Part shown: one piece after another, positions 1 through 5,364 of the stretch
How positions within the stretch are numbered: the stretch's first letter is position 1
How the letters are laid out: every line of letters begins with the position of its first letter
Made by a program: the position numbers and the translations under genes
Notes under the pieces: generated by a model
What the model was told of the DNA's origin: nothing
Seen by the model: only the letters and a program-made list of their open reading frames with translations
Database searches by the model: none
Assembly: GCA_013214985.1 (NCBI GenBank)
Contig: JABSRY010000191.1
Coordinates: 1-5,520 of the forward strand
Direction of reading: 5' to 3'
DNA from: Hyphomicrobiales bacterium
GTDB taxonomy: Bacteria > Pseudomonadota > Alphaproteobacteria > Rhizobiales > OSC116
Length of the DNA: 5,520 bases

Positions 1-597
1 CGTGAAGCGGTTGGTAATTTTCCTGGTATGAGTTTTTCACCGCGTTTTTCGCCAGATGGCAATAAAGTTATAATGAGCTTTCAAAACGGTGCAAATGCCA
101 ATATTATTACGATGGATCTGCGCAACAAAAAAACGGTCAGGCTTACCAACAGCCCATCGTTAGATACATCGCCTTCTTATTCGCCAAATGGCCGATATAT
201 CGTTTTTGAATCGGACAGGGATGGCAAGCAACAATTATATATTATGGATGCAAATGGTGGTAATGTTCGGCGTATCAGCGTTGGCGGCGGTAGCTATTCG
301 ACCCCCGTATGGTCACCAAGGGGTGATTTTATTGCCTTTACAAAATTAGTGGGCGGTCAGTTTTTAATTGGCGTTATGAAAGTGGATGGCACTGGCGAGC
401 GCATCCTTGCTGGCGGGTATCATAATGAAGGGCCAACATGGTCACCAAATGGCCGCGTGCTGATGTTCTTCCGCGAAACGCGGGGTGCTAATGGCGGGCC
501 ATCGATTTGGAGTGTCGACATTACTGGGCGTAATGAGCGAAAAATTAATACAGGTGGTTTTGCGTCCGACCCTGCATGGTCACCATTAGGTAATTAA
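1..597 (+). CDS. tolB: Tol-Pal system protein TolB, 3' part (start lies upstream of window)
   Basis: The frame is open from base 1 to the TAA at 595-597, giving 198 residues of the C-terminal beta-propeller. Repeated propeller-blade signatures are visible: FSPRFSPDG, PSYSPNGRYIVFESDRDG, PVWSPRGDFIAF, PTWSPNGR and a last DPAWSPLGN. The text around YIMDANGGNVRRIS also matches the conserved TolB blade. TolB is a periplasmic protein of about 430-450 residues that binds Pal and the TolA C-terminal domain, so about half of it is missing here, including the signal peptide and N-terminal domain. The ATG at 28 is internal and should not be used as a start. pal follows 48 nt downstream, the usual arrangement, with no terminator seen between them. 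Family assignment is very secure. Confidence 0.95.
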   Translation, partial: REAVGNFPGMSFSPRFSPDGNKVIMSFQNGANANIITMDLRNKKTVRLTNSPSLDTSPSYSPNGRYIVFESDRDGKQQLYIMDANGGNVRRISVGGGSYSTPVWSPRGDFIAFTKLVGGQFLIGVMKVDGTGERILAGGYHNEGPTWSPNGRVLMFFRETRGANGGPSIWSVDITGRNERKINTGGFASDPAWSPLGN

Positions 598-634
598 ATT
601 AAAAAATTAAAAATGTTACGAATTTAGCAATATT

Positions 635-639
635 AGGAG
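635..639 (+). promoter_or_regulatory. Ribosome-binding site deciding the pal start
   Basis: AGGAG at 635-639 is spaced six bases from ATG 646. The alternative ATG at 640 directly abuts the motif and could not use it, so 646 is the better start. Confidence 0.75.
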
Positions 640-645
640 ATGGCA

Positions 646-1134
646 ATGAAATTGAAAATAGTTAAGAAATTAATGATTGTAGGGCTTTGTGTTGGTTTAG
701 CGGCCTGCGCAACAAAAAACGAGCTGGGCGAAGATGCTGCAGGCGTATTAAATGGCGTTGGCATTGCACAACCAGGCACATTGGCTGAGTTTAAACAAGT
801 TATCGGCGACAATATATTATTTGATACAAACCAGACCAGTGTTAATGACACGGGCAAAGTATTGCTACAAAAACAATATGCTTGGTTACTACAGTATAAT
901 GTAACAAATATAAAAATTGAAGGCCATGCGGATGAACGTGGTACAAGAGCCTATAATATAGCACTTGGTGCTAGGCGTGCATCTAGTGTAAAATCTTACC
1001 TTATTTCTTTGGGCTTTAATGCATCGGGGATTTCGACGCTATCCTTTGGTAAAGAACGCCCCATATCATTATGCGATAATATTTCATGTTGGAGCCAAAA
1101 TAGACGTGCTGTTACCATTGTGATGGGTAAATAA
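646..1134 (+). CDS. pal: Peptidoglycan-associated lipoprotein Pal
   Basis: This is an outer-membrane lipoprotein that anchors the envelope to peptidoglycan and binds TolB. The start is chosen at ATG 646 (162 aa) because AGGAG at 635-639 lies six bases upstream. The in-frame ATG at 640 overlaps the end of that ribosome-binding site and would add only Met-Ala. A basic n-region and hydrophobic core lead to the lipobox LAAC, with acylated Cys21. The OmpA-like domain starts near ILFDTNQ (about residue 57). It contains GHADERGT and LGARRA, including the Asp (D97) and Arg (R111) that hold diaminopimelate in this family. It ends with WSQNRRAVTI. Two cysteines (C143, C148) flank DNIS near the end, a feature I associate with alphaproteobacterial Pal proteins; this is from memory. 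It lies between tolB and cpoB as in most proteobacteria. Confidence 0.96.
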   Translation: MKLKIVKKLMIVGLCVGLAACATKNELGEDAAGVLNGVGIAQPGTLAEFKQVIGDNILFDTNQTSVNDTGKVLLQKQYAWLLQYNVTNIKIEGHADERGTRAYNIALGARRASSVKSYLISLGFNASGISTLSFGKERPISLCDNISCWSQNRRAVTIVMGK

Positions 1135-1187
1135 TTAAACTTAATTTGGGGTAATGTTAAAGCAGTAAGCACTTATACTTATTTGCC

Positions 1188-1218
1188 GTAATATTGCCCT
1201 AATTTTGTTTAATATTAC
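1188..1218. repeat. AT-rich inverted repeat between pal and cpoB
   Basis: GTAATATT (1188-1195) and AATATTAC (1211-1218) are perfect 8-base inverted copies separated by 15 bases. The site lies in the 109-nt pal-cpoB gap and ends 25 bases before the cpoB ATG. There is no T-run after it, so it does not look like an intrinsic terminator. It could be a weak mRNA hairpin or an operator, or chance in AT-rich DNA. Function is not known. Confidence 0.3.
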
Positions 1219-1243
1219 AATTGAATAAACACGGTATTAAAAT

Positions 1244-2227
1244 ATGTTACATGCGTTAATATCCCCTAAATTGCAGAGCACATACAAAGCAATTTTAATT
1301 TATATTATGTGTGCAGGCTTGGTTGCTATAGCCTTGCCGACCAAAGTTTTTGCGTTTAATGCTAATAGCGTTCATAATATGCATAATAAAATTAATGTTA
1401 TGCAAAGCGAACTTAAAGATATTCCTACCAAAGATAAAACAGCATTAAAGCGTATTAAAGCCGTTGAATTAGAATTATTTGAATTACGCAAACGGTTGAT
1501 ATTGGTTGAACGTGAGTTAAATGCAAAGCACGCGTTTATAGAATCGAACGCAGTGTTGCAACAACCCCTAGAAGATGCATATTCAGACGGCTCTGCTGGT
1601 GATATTGTCAGAACATTAAAACGTATTCCAAATAGAAAACAGCCAAATGTTGTCGAAAATGTTGTTACTTTTAGCCTGTCGATTAACAGTTCAGCACAAG
1701 GCTCTAAATCTAATTCAAAAGAGCTAAACACCATTCCACCAGCTTTGTTGCCCGATAATTTACAATCAAACGTACCAGTAAGTTCTGACAATCTGCTTGC
1801 TAGTCCCCTAAAGAAACTAGGTTATTTAGGTAGTCAAGCCGCCGATATAGTTGCCTTTAACCAAGCAAAAGGGTATTATGATGATGGAAATTATGCCCTA
1901 GCGGAACGCCGATTTAATCAGTTTATTAGGTTTTATGATGAAAGTGCGCTTATTTCTAATGCCTATTTTTGGCTTGGCGAAAGCTATTTTAAACGCAATG
2001 ATTATAACCGTGCATTACGGGGGTATTTTCGCGGATATTACCATAATAAAAATGGTGCAAAAGCACCTGATAATTTATTAAAATTGGCACAAATGCTTAT
2101 TCAGTTTAAAAATATGGAAGACGCCTGTTCGGCATTTTTTACGCTTAGCCGAGACTATGCAAAAAGCCACCCTTCACTTGCAAAACAAGCAGTAGATGCG
2201 CAACAGACCCATGAGTGCTTCAAATGA
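1244..2227 (+). CDS. cpoB: Tol-Pal associated periplasmic protein CpoB/YbgF
   Basis: This 327-aa exported protein lies directly after pal. Residues 1-37 form a signal peptide: Lys9 and Lys15, a hydrophobic core at about 17-31, and a likely cleavage after VFA (residue 37). Residues about 45-100 are rich in charged heptad-like sequence (LELFELRKRLILVERELNAK), fitting the trimerising coiled coil of the family. A low-complexity Ser/Asn/Pro linker spans about 105-195. From about 200 on there are TPR-type repeats, including AKGYYDDGNYALAERRFNQF, NAYFWLGESYFKRNDYNRAL and KAPDNLLKLAQML, which closely follow the YbgF C-terminal domain. In E. coli, CpoB couples Tol-Pal constriction energy to PBP1B-LpoB peptidoglycan synthesis; the same role here is inferred. 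The start at 1244 has only a weak upstream purine stretch (ACGG), but it is the start that gives a complete signal peptide. Confidence 0.9.
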   Translation: MLHALISPKLQSTYKAILIYIMCAGLVAIALPTKVFAFNANSVHNMHNKINVMQSELKDIPTKDKTALKRIKAVELELFELRKRLILVERELNAKHAFIESNAVLQQPLEDAYSDGSAGDIVRTLKRIPNRKQPNVVENVVTFSLSINSSAQGSKSNSKELNTIPPALLPDNLQSNVPVSSDNLLASPLKKLGYLGSQAADIVAFNQAKGYYDDGNYALAERRFNQFIRFYDESALISNAYFWLGESYFKRNDYNRALRGYFRGYYHNKNGAKAPDNLLKLAQMLIQFKNMEDACSAFFTLSRDYAKSHPSLAKQAVDAQQTHECFK

Positions 2228-2264
2228 TTAATGACTATAGATAAGTTATTTGTTATAAGCCTTT

Positions 2265-3566
2265 ATGATTGAGCCAAAACCCAAAAACTTAATAAAGAAA
2301 TTGCAACAGGTATTTAGCGGTTATCTTGCCGATGAACTGACAGTTGCAGTCGCGGTTTCTGGCGGCGGCGATAGCATGGCATTGTTATTGGCCTTAAAAT
2401 CTTACATTGAAACCAGCCAACTTTCTGTAAAAATTTTGGCACTAACCGTAGACCATAATTTAAGAATAGAATCTGCAATCGAAGCCGTGCAAGTGGCAAA
2501 TTGGTGCGTTAAATTAAATATTGAGCATCATATTTTAAGGTGGAATTTTGACGTTAAACCCACTTCTGCCATTCAAGAAAAAGCCCGCAATGCGCGGTAT
2601 GAATTAATGAGTGATTATTGTAAAAATAACCAAATTACTACCTTATTTTTTGGCCATAATTTAGAAGATAACGCCGAAACATTTTTAATGCGGTTAAAGC
2701 GTGGGGCAGGGGTTCGCGGTTTGTCGGCTATTTCAACCAAGTCAATAAGGTTATTAGATAACGGATTTGAATTAAAAATTTATCGGCCGTTTTTGGCCGT
2801 TAAACGACAAGAGCTTCGGCAATATTTGGCGGATAAATCGCAGAGTTATTTTGATGACCCTTCAAATGACAATGAAAAATATGAGCGGGTAAAAATTCGA
2901 AATTTCTTAGGCGATAATGATATTGTAGATAATGAACATATTGCGCAATCTGCAATGCGTTTGAGACGTGCTGAGCAAGCGCTAGAATATTATGTTGAAA
3001 AATTTTGGAATGAAGAAGTTAATTTGTTGGAATATTCAATAGCAAAGATTGATGTTTCTAAGTTTATGCAAAGGCCCGATGAAATTAAATTGCGCATATT
3101 CGCGAGGTTAATTTGGTCGATTGGTGGACAAGATGACCCGCCTAGATGGCAAAAATTAGAATATCTATTAAACCAGATTATGCAAAACAACTATACTGGT
3201 CGCTATTGTTTAGGCAATTGTCTGCTCATATTTAAACAAAACAACCTGTGGTTTGGTTATGAAAATAGAAACGGTAATATTAACGATGTTTCAAATATAA
3301 CCACAATGGTATCAACTATTTATCAAAACAGGCTTATGGTGTTAAATGCCGCAAAGCTAGCCGTAACAATTAGACATTTGGGTGCATGTCGGCAATTAAT
3401 GACAACATTTTCAGGTGAACACAAAGCATTGGCTGCTTGCCCCAAAAAAATATTGCAAACTTTGCCGATTGTCACCAATGATAAACAGCAAATTCTAGCA
3501 CCCCAAACAAATGATGAACAAAGTGAATATTTGAGAATTAGTATGAATTTAAAAATAAGGCGCTAA
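2265..3566 (+). CDS. tilS: tRNA(Ile)-lysidine synthetase TilS
   Basis: TilS is a cytoplasmic enzyme that uses ATP and lysine to convert C34 of the CAU-anticodon tRNA(Ile) to lysidine, so that the tRNA reads AUA rather than AUG. The 433-residue length fits the family. The N-terminal PP-loop ATPase domain shows SGGGDS at residues 32-37 and then LTVDHNLR (60-67). GHNLEDNAETFLMRLKRG (130-147) carries the conserved His, Asp and Glu-Thr. YRPFL (173-177) and DDPSN (197-201) with ERVKIRNF (207-214) mark the end of the catalytic core. The C-terminal half is less conserved, as usual. The start is ATG 2265, because an in-frame TAA at 2256-2258 rules out any upstream start. The gene is 37 nt after cpoB with no obvious Shine-Dalgarno and no terminator between, so it may be co-transcribed with tol-pal. 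Confidence 0.95.
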   Translation: MIEPKPKNLIKKLQQVFSGYLADELTVAVAVSGGGDSMALLLALKSYIETSQLSVKILALTVDHNLRIESAIEAVQVANWCVKLNIEHHILRWNFDVKPTSAIQEKARNARYELMSDYCKNNQITTLFFGHNLEDNAETFLMRLKRGAGVRGLSAISTKSIRLLDNGFELKIYRPFLAVKRQELRQYLADKSQSYFDDPSNDNEKYERVKIRNFLGDNDIVDNEHIAQSAMRLRRAEQALEYYVEKFWNEEVNLLEYSIAKIDVSKFMQRPDEIKLRIFARLIWSIGGQDDPPRWQKLEYLLNQIMQNNYTGRYCLGNCLLIFKQNNLWFGYENRNGNINDVSNITTMVSTIYQNRLMVLNAAKLAVTIRHLGACRQLMTTFSGEHKALAACPKKILQTLPIVTNDKQQILAPQTNDEQSEYLRISMNLKIRR

Positions 3567-3582
3567 AATTTAATGCGCTATC

Positions 3583-3603
3583 AAAAAGTTTAATTCACTT
3601 TTT
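3583..3603 (+). terminator. Possible weak intrinsic terminator after tilS
   Basis: AAAAAGT (3583-3589) and ACTTTTT (3597-3603) are perfect inverted copies around a 7-base loop, 17 nt after the tilS stop. The descending arm forms a T5 run. The stem has only one G-C pair, so it would be unstable. In DNA this AT-rich, such repeats arise by chance. Confidence 0.25.
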
Positions 3604-3666
3604 ATAGTTAATATGTACATATACGGGGTGAATTTAGCATTTATTTATATTTATTTGTATTTTAGA

Positions 3667-3695
3667 CTTGGAATTTACTATATTGAAGCCTATCT
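3667..3695 (+). promoter_or_regulatory. Probable RpoH (sigma-32) heat-shock promoter for ftsH
   Basis: CTTG at 3667-3670 is followed after exactly 18 bases by CCTATCT at 3689-3695. This fits the heat-shock promoter consensus I recall for alphaproteobacteria, CTTG-N17/18-CYTATNT, at every defined position. ftsH is a well-known heat-shock gene, which supports the call. Transcription would start near 3701-3704, giving a leader of about 80 nt. A weaker housekeeping-type pair, TTGTAT (3655-3660) and TATATT (3679-3684) with 18-base spacing, overlaps the same region. The match is seen directly; its use is inferred. Confidence 0.6.
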
Positions 3696-3705
3696 AAAGA
3701 TATAA

Positions 3706-3749
3706 GGTAAATTGCCGTCTGAATTTTACCGCAATATTGTGGTATTTTT
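3706..3749 (+). promoter_or_regulatory. Two mutually exclusive hairpins in the ftsH leader
   Basis: Hairpin A pairs GGTAAA (3706-3711) with TTTACC (3725-3730), extendable by AATT pairing with one bulged T. Hairpin B pairs ACCGCA (3728-3733) with TGTGGT (3738-3743), including one G-U pair, around the loop ATAT. B is followed by a T5 run at 3745-3749. A and B share bases 3728-3730, so only one can form fully. This resembles an antiterminator/terminator pair or a temperature-sensitive leader. The stems are short, so this is tentative. Confidence 0.3.
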
Positions 3750-3770
3750 CTAAATTAAATTGAAGAAATT

Positions 3771-3775
3771 AAGGA
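3771..3775 (+). promoter_or_regulatory. Ribosome-binding site for the GTG start of ftsH
   Basis: AAGGA at 3771-3775 sits six bases before GTG 3782. The protein begins MNNYRNL, as in other alphaproteobacterial FtsH proteins, which supports the non-ATG start. Confidence 0.7.
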
Positions 3776-3781
3776 TTTTAA

Positions 3782-5242
3782 GTGAATAATTATCGAAATC
3801 TCGTCCTTTGGGCTATCATCCTAGTATTATTATTTGCAGTTTTCAACATGGTTGGCCTCGGTGGTAATCGGTCGGATGCAAGCGAAGTAACCTACTCGCA
3901 ACTATTGGCAGATGTGAATGCCGGTAATGTGCAGTCGGTGGTTATAAATAATGGCCAAATAACTGGACAAAGAACAAATGGAACCAGTTTTATGACTGCA
4001 GTGCCGTTTAACGATCAATTGTTGTTAGAAACATTAACCGCTAAAGGTGTTGATGTTAAAGTTAAACATGCCGAAGAAAGCACATTGATGACAATCTTCA
4101 TCTCGTGGTTCCCAATGCTAATTTTAGTGGGTGTATGGATTTTCTTTATGCGCAACATGGGCGGCGGCGGCGGCAAAGCAATGGGCTTTGGCAAAAGTAA
4201 AGCTAAATTGTTAACCGAAGGTGTCGGCACCGTTACATTTGATGATGTAGCTGGCATTGACGAAGCAAAAGAAGATTTAAGCGAAATTGTCGATTTCTTA
4301 AAAAATCCAACAAAATATACTGTATTGGGTGGTAAAATACCGCGTGGTGCGTTGTTGGTTGGCCCTCCTGGTACGGGTAAAACATTGTTAGCGCGGGCTA
4401 TTGCTGGCGAAGCTAATGTGCCTTTCTTTTCTATATCTGGTTCAGATTTTGTTGAAATGTTTGTGGGCGTTGGCGCTAGCCGTGTTCGTGACATGTTTGA
4501 ACAAGCTAAGAAAAATGCACCTTGTATTATCTTTATCGATGAGATCGATGCTGTTGGTCGTAGCCGTGGTTCGGGCATTGGCGGCGGTAACGATGAGCGC
4601 GAGCAAACTCTTAACCAATTATTGGTCGAAATGGATGGTTTTGCAGATAACGAAAATGTAATTATTATTGCTGCAACCAACCGCCCAGACGTGCTTGACC
4701 CTGCATTATTGCGCCCAGGCCGTTTTGATCGCCAAGTAGAAGTACCAAACCCAGATATTATTGGCCGTGAACAAATTTTAAAAGTTCATATCAAAAAAAT
4801 TAAAGCTGGTAATGACGTGAGCGCAAGACTTGTTGCACGCGGTACGCCGGGTTTTTCTGGTGCGGATTTAGCAAACCTATGTAACGAAGCGGCCTTATTG
4901 GCAGCAAGACGCGGTAAACGTGTGGTTACTAATCAAGAGTTTGAATATGCAAAAGATAAAAATGTTAGATGCCATGAGCATAGCTCTCCATTAAGTTTGA
5001 AAAAAGCAATTGCGATTTCTTGCAATTCTTACTTCTGTAATGTTTTTCAAGGTTTTTTTGATAAATTTCAAGACATATTCCTTGAGGAATTTCTTAACTT
5101 TCTTCCATCACCCTTTTCTTCTTTATCTGAACCATTTATTCTTTCTTCATCACTACCATCCACCTTTTCTTCTTTGTCTGAGCCATCTATTCTTTTTTCA
5201 TCGCTACCATCCGCCCTTTCTTCTGCCAGATTGAGGCGGTAG
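3782..5242 (+). CDS. ftsH: FtsH AAA+ protease, N-terminal two-thirds, joined in frame to foreign sequence
   Basis: FtsH is a hexameric inner-membrane ATP-dependent zinc protease that degrades misfolded membrane proteins and regulators such as RpoH and LpxC. The start is GTG 3782, with AAGGA six bases upstream and the typical alphaproteobacterial MNNYRNL beginning. Transmembrane segments lie at about 6-24 and 104-123, with a periplasmic domain between. The AAA+ module is intact: Walker A GPPGTGKT (194-201), pore motif FVG (227-229), Walker B IIFIDEID (249-256), sensor Asn300, arginine fingers R314 and R317, and GFSGADLANLCNEA (357-370). Family resemblance stops after EYAKDK (residue 393, base 4960), where VMMGAERR-type sequence is expected. 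The HEXXH zinc site and about 220-250 C-terminal residues are missing. The frame stays open to TAG 5240-5242, but residues 394-486 are not FtsH. As written the product could not be a protease. The native gene probably continues elsewhere in the genome. Confidence 0.9.
   Translation: MNNYRNLVLWAIILVLLFAVFNMVGLGGNRSDASEVTYSQLLADVNAGNVQSVVINNGQITGQRTNGTSFMTAVPFNDQLLLETLTAKGVDVKVKHAEESTLMTIFISWFPMLILVGVWIFFMRNMGGGGGKAMGFGKSKAKLLTEGVGTVTFDDVAGIDEAKEDLSEIVDFLKNPTKYTVLGGKIPRGALLVGPPGTGKTLLARAIAGEANVPFFSISGSDFVEMFVGVGASRVRDMFEQAKKNAPCIIFIDEIDAVGRSRGSGIGGGNDEREQTLNQLLVEMDGFADNENVIIIAATNRPDVLDPALLRPGRFDRQVEVPNPDIIGREQILKVHIKKIKAGNDVSARLVARGTPGFSGADLANLCNEAALLAARRGKRVVTNQEFEYAKDKNVRCHEHSSPLSLKKAIAISCNSYFCNVFQGFFDKFQDIFLEEFLNFLPSPFSSLSEPFILSSSLPSTFSSLSEPSILFSSLPSALSSARLRR
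4961..5090 (+). pseudogene. Fragment resembling penicillin-binding protein 2 transpeptidase (Bacteroidota type)
   Basis: In the same frame as ftsH, the residues after the break read NVRCHEHSSPLSLKKAIAIS and then CNSYFCNVFQGFFDKF. This resembles the PBP2 (MrdA) transpeptidase region around the SxN motif. There, a Cys-His-x-His-x-SPL segment is followed by an AI-x-x-SCN-x-YFC stretch, a form I associate with Bacteroidota PBP2. The SxN motif would be SCN, encoded at 5018-5026. The serine nucleophile (SxxK) and KTG motifs that flank it in a complete enzyme are absent. The resemblance fades near 5070-5100, so the right edge is approximate. It has no start of its own and is only a piece, presumably from another organism. 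The identification is from memory of the family and moderately sure. Confidence 0.55.
5105..5224. repeat. 51-bp tandem repeat, about 2.4 copies
   Basis: Unit 1 is 5105-5155 and unit 2 is 5156-5206; by my count they agree at 44 of 51 positions. A partial third copy runs from 5207 to about 5224 and ends where the high-GC segment begins. Each unit starts CCATC and contains TTTTCTTCTTT. The unit is a multiple of three. Read on the minus strand it gives an acidic Asp-Gly-Ser-Asp repeat alternating 8 and 9 residues (DGSDEKRI, DGSDKEEKV). Read in the ftsH frame it gives Ser/Pro/Phe-rich sequence. The source is unknown. It is neither FtsH nor clearly PBP2. Confidence 0.85.
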
Positions 5243-5364
5243 AGACTGCCATCTGGCTCTCCGAGGTCGCGCCCAGGCTCAAGGCCAAGTTCGACTACAA
5301 CAAGTATCTCCGGGGCGTGAACGCCGAGGCCAACCCCGAGTTGTTCCGCATCGCCCTCAAGCTC
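5209..5364 (+). pseudogene. Fragment of a helicase-type (type III-like) restriction endonuclease, N-terminal part
   Basis: A + frame, different from that of ftsH, encodes RPFFCQIEAVETAIWL from 5212 and ANPELFRIALKL ending at 5364. This matches my memory of the N-terminal region of DEAD/DEAH helicase-type restriction endonucleases (BPTD_3080-like, related to type III Res subunits). In those proteins RPFFCQ-x-EAVETAIWL-x-EVAP precedes ANPEL-x-R-x-ALKLATGAGKT. Here the Walker A part ATGAGKT is missing, and the sequence continues with DLELPFRC instead. No start codon is present and only about 50 residues are recognisable. GC content is about 61% from 5241 to the window end, far above the rest of the window, so a different source genome is likely. 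Confidence 0.55.

Larger units (their letters stand above)
3567..3781. other. tilS-ftsH intergenic region and ftsH leader
   Basis: This 215-nt AT-rich gap contains, in order, a possible weak terminator (3583-3603), a perfect 12-base palindrome ATATGTACATAT (3611-3622), a heat-shock-type promoter match (3667-3695), two overlapping hairpins (3706-3743) and the ftsH ribosome-binding site AAGGA (3771-3775). I see no small gene in it. It is the only gap in the window long enough for a full promoter and leader, so ftsH probably has its own transcription unit. Confidence 0.6.

Noticed and set aside
633..857. Minus-strand 74-codon open frame over the pal 5' end
   Set aside because: It is antisense to the lipoprotein signal and start of Pal, with no independent support.
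1372..1791. Minus-strand 139-codon open frame inside cpoB
   Set aside because: It is antisense to the coiled-coil and linker part of CpoB, with no recognisable motifs or upstream signals.
4015..4680. Minus-strand 221-codon open frame inside ftsH
   Set aside because: It is antisense to the well-conserved AAA+ module of FtsH and resembles no family I know.
4961..4993. Simple frameshift in ftsH instead of a join
   Set aside because: The other + strand frames were checked. One reads MLDAMSIALH then stops, and none restores GAERR, HEXXH or other FtsH C-terminal sequence downstream, so a one- or two-base error does not explain the break.
5085..5224. CRISPR array
   Set aside because: The copies are contiguous, coding-length 51-base units with no unique spacers, so this is an ordinary tandem repeat.
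3782..5242. A genuine new FtsH-PBP2 fusion protein or defence system
   Set aside because: Neither the protease nor the transpeptidase catalytic set is complete, the fusion ends in out-of-place repeat sequence, and GC shifts abruptly nearby. A chimera explains all of this more simply.
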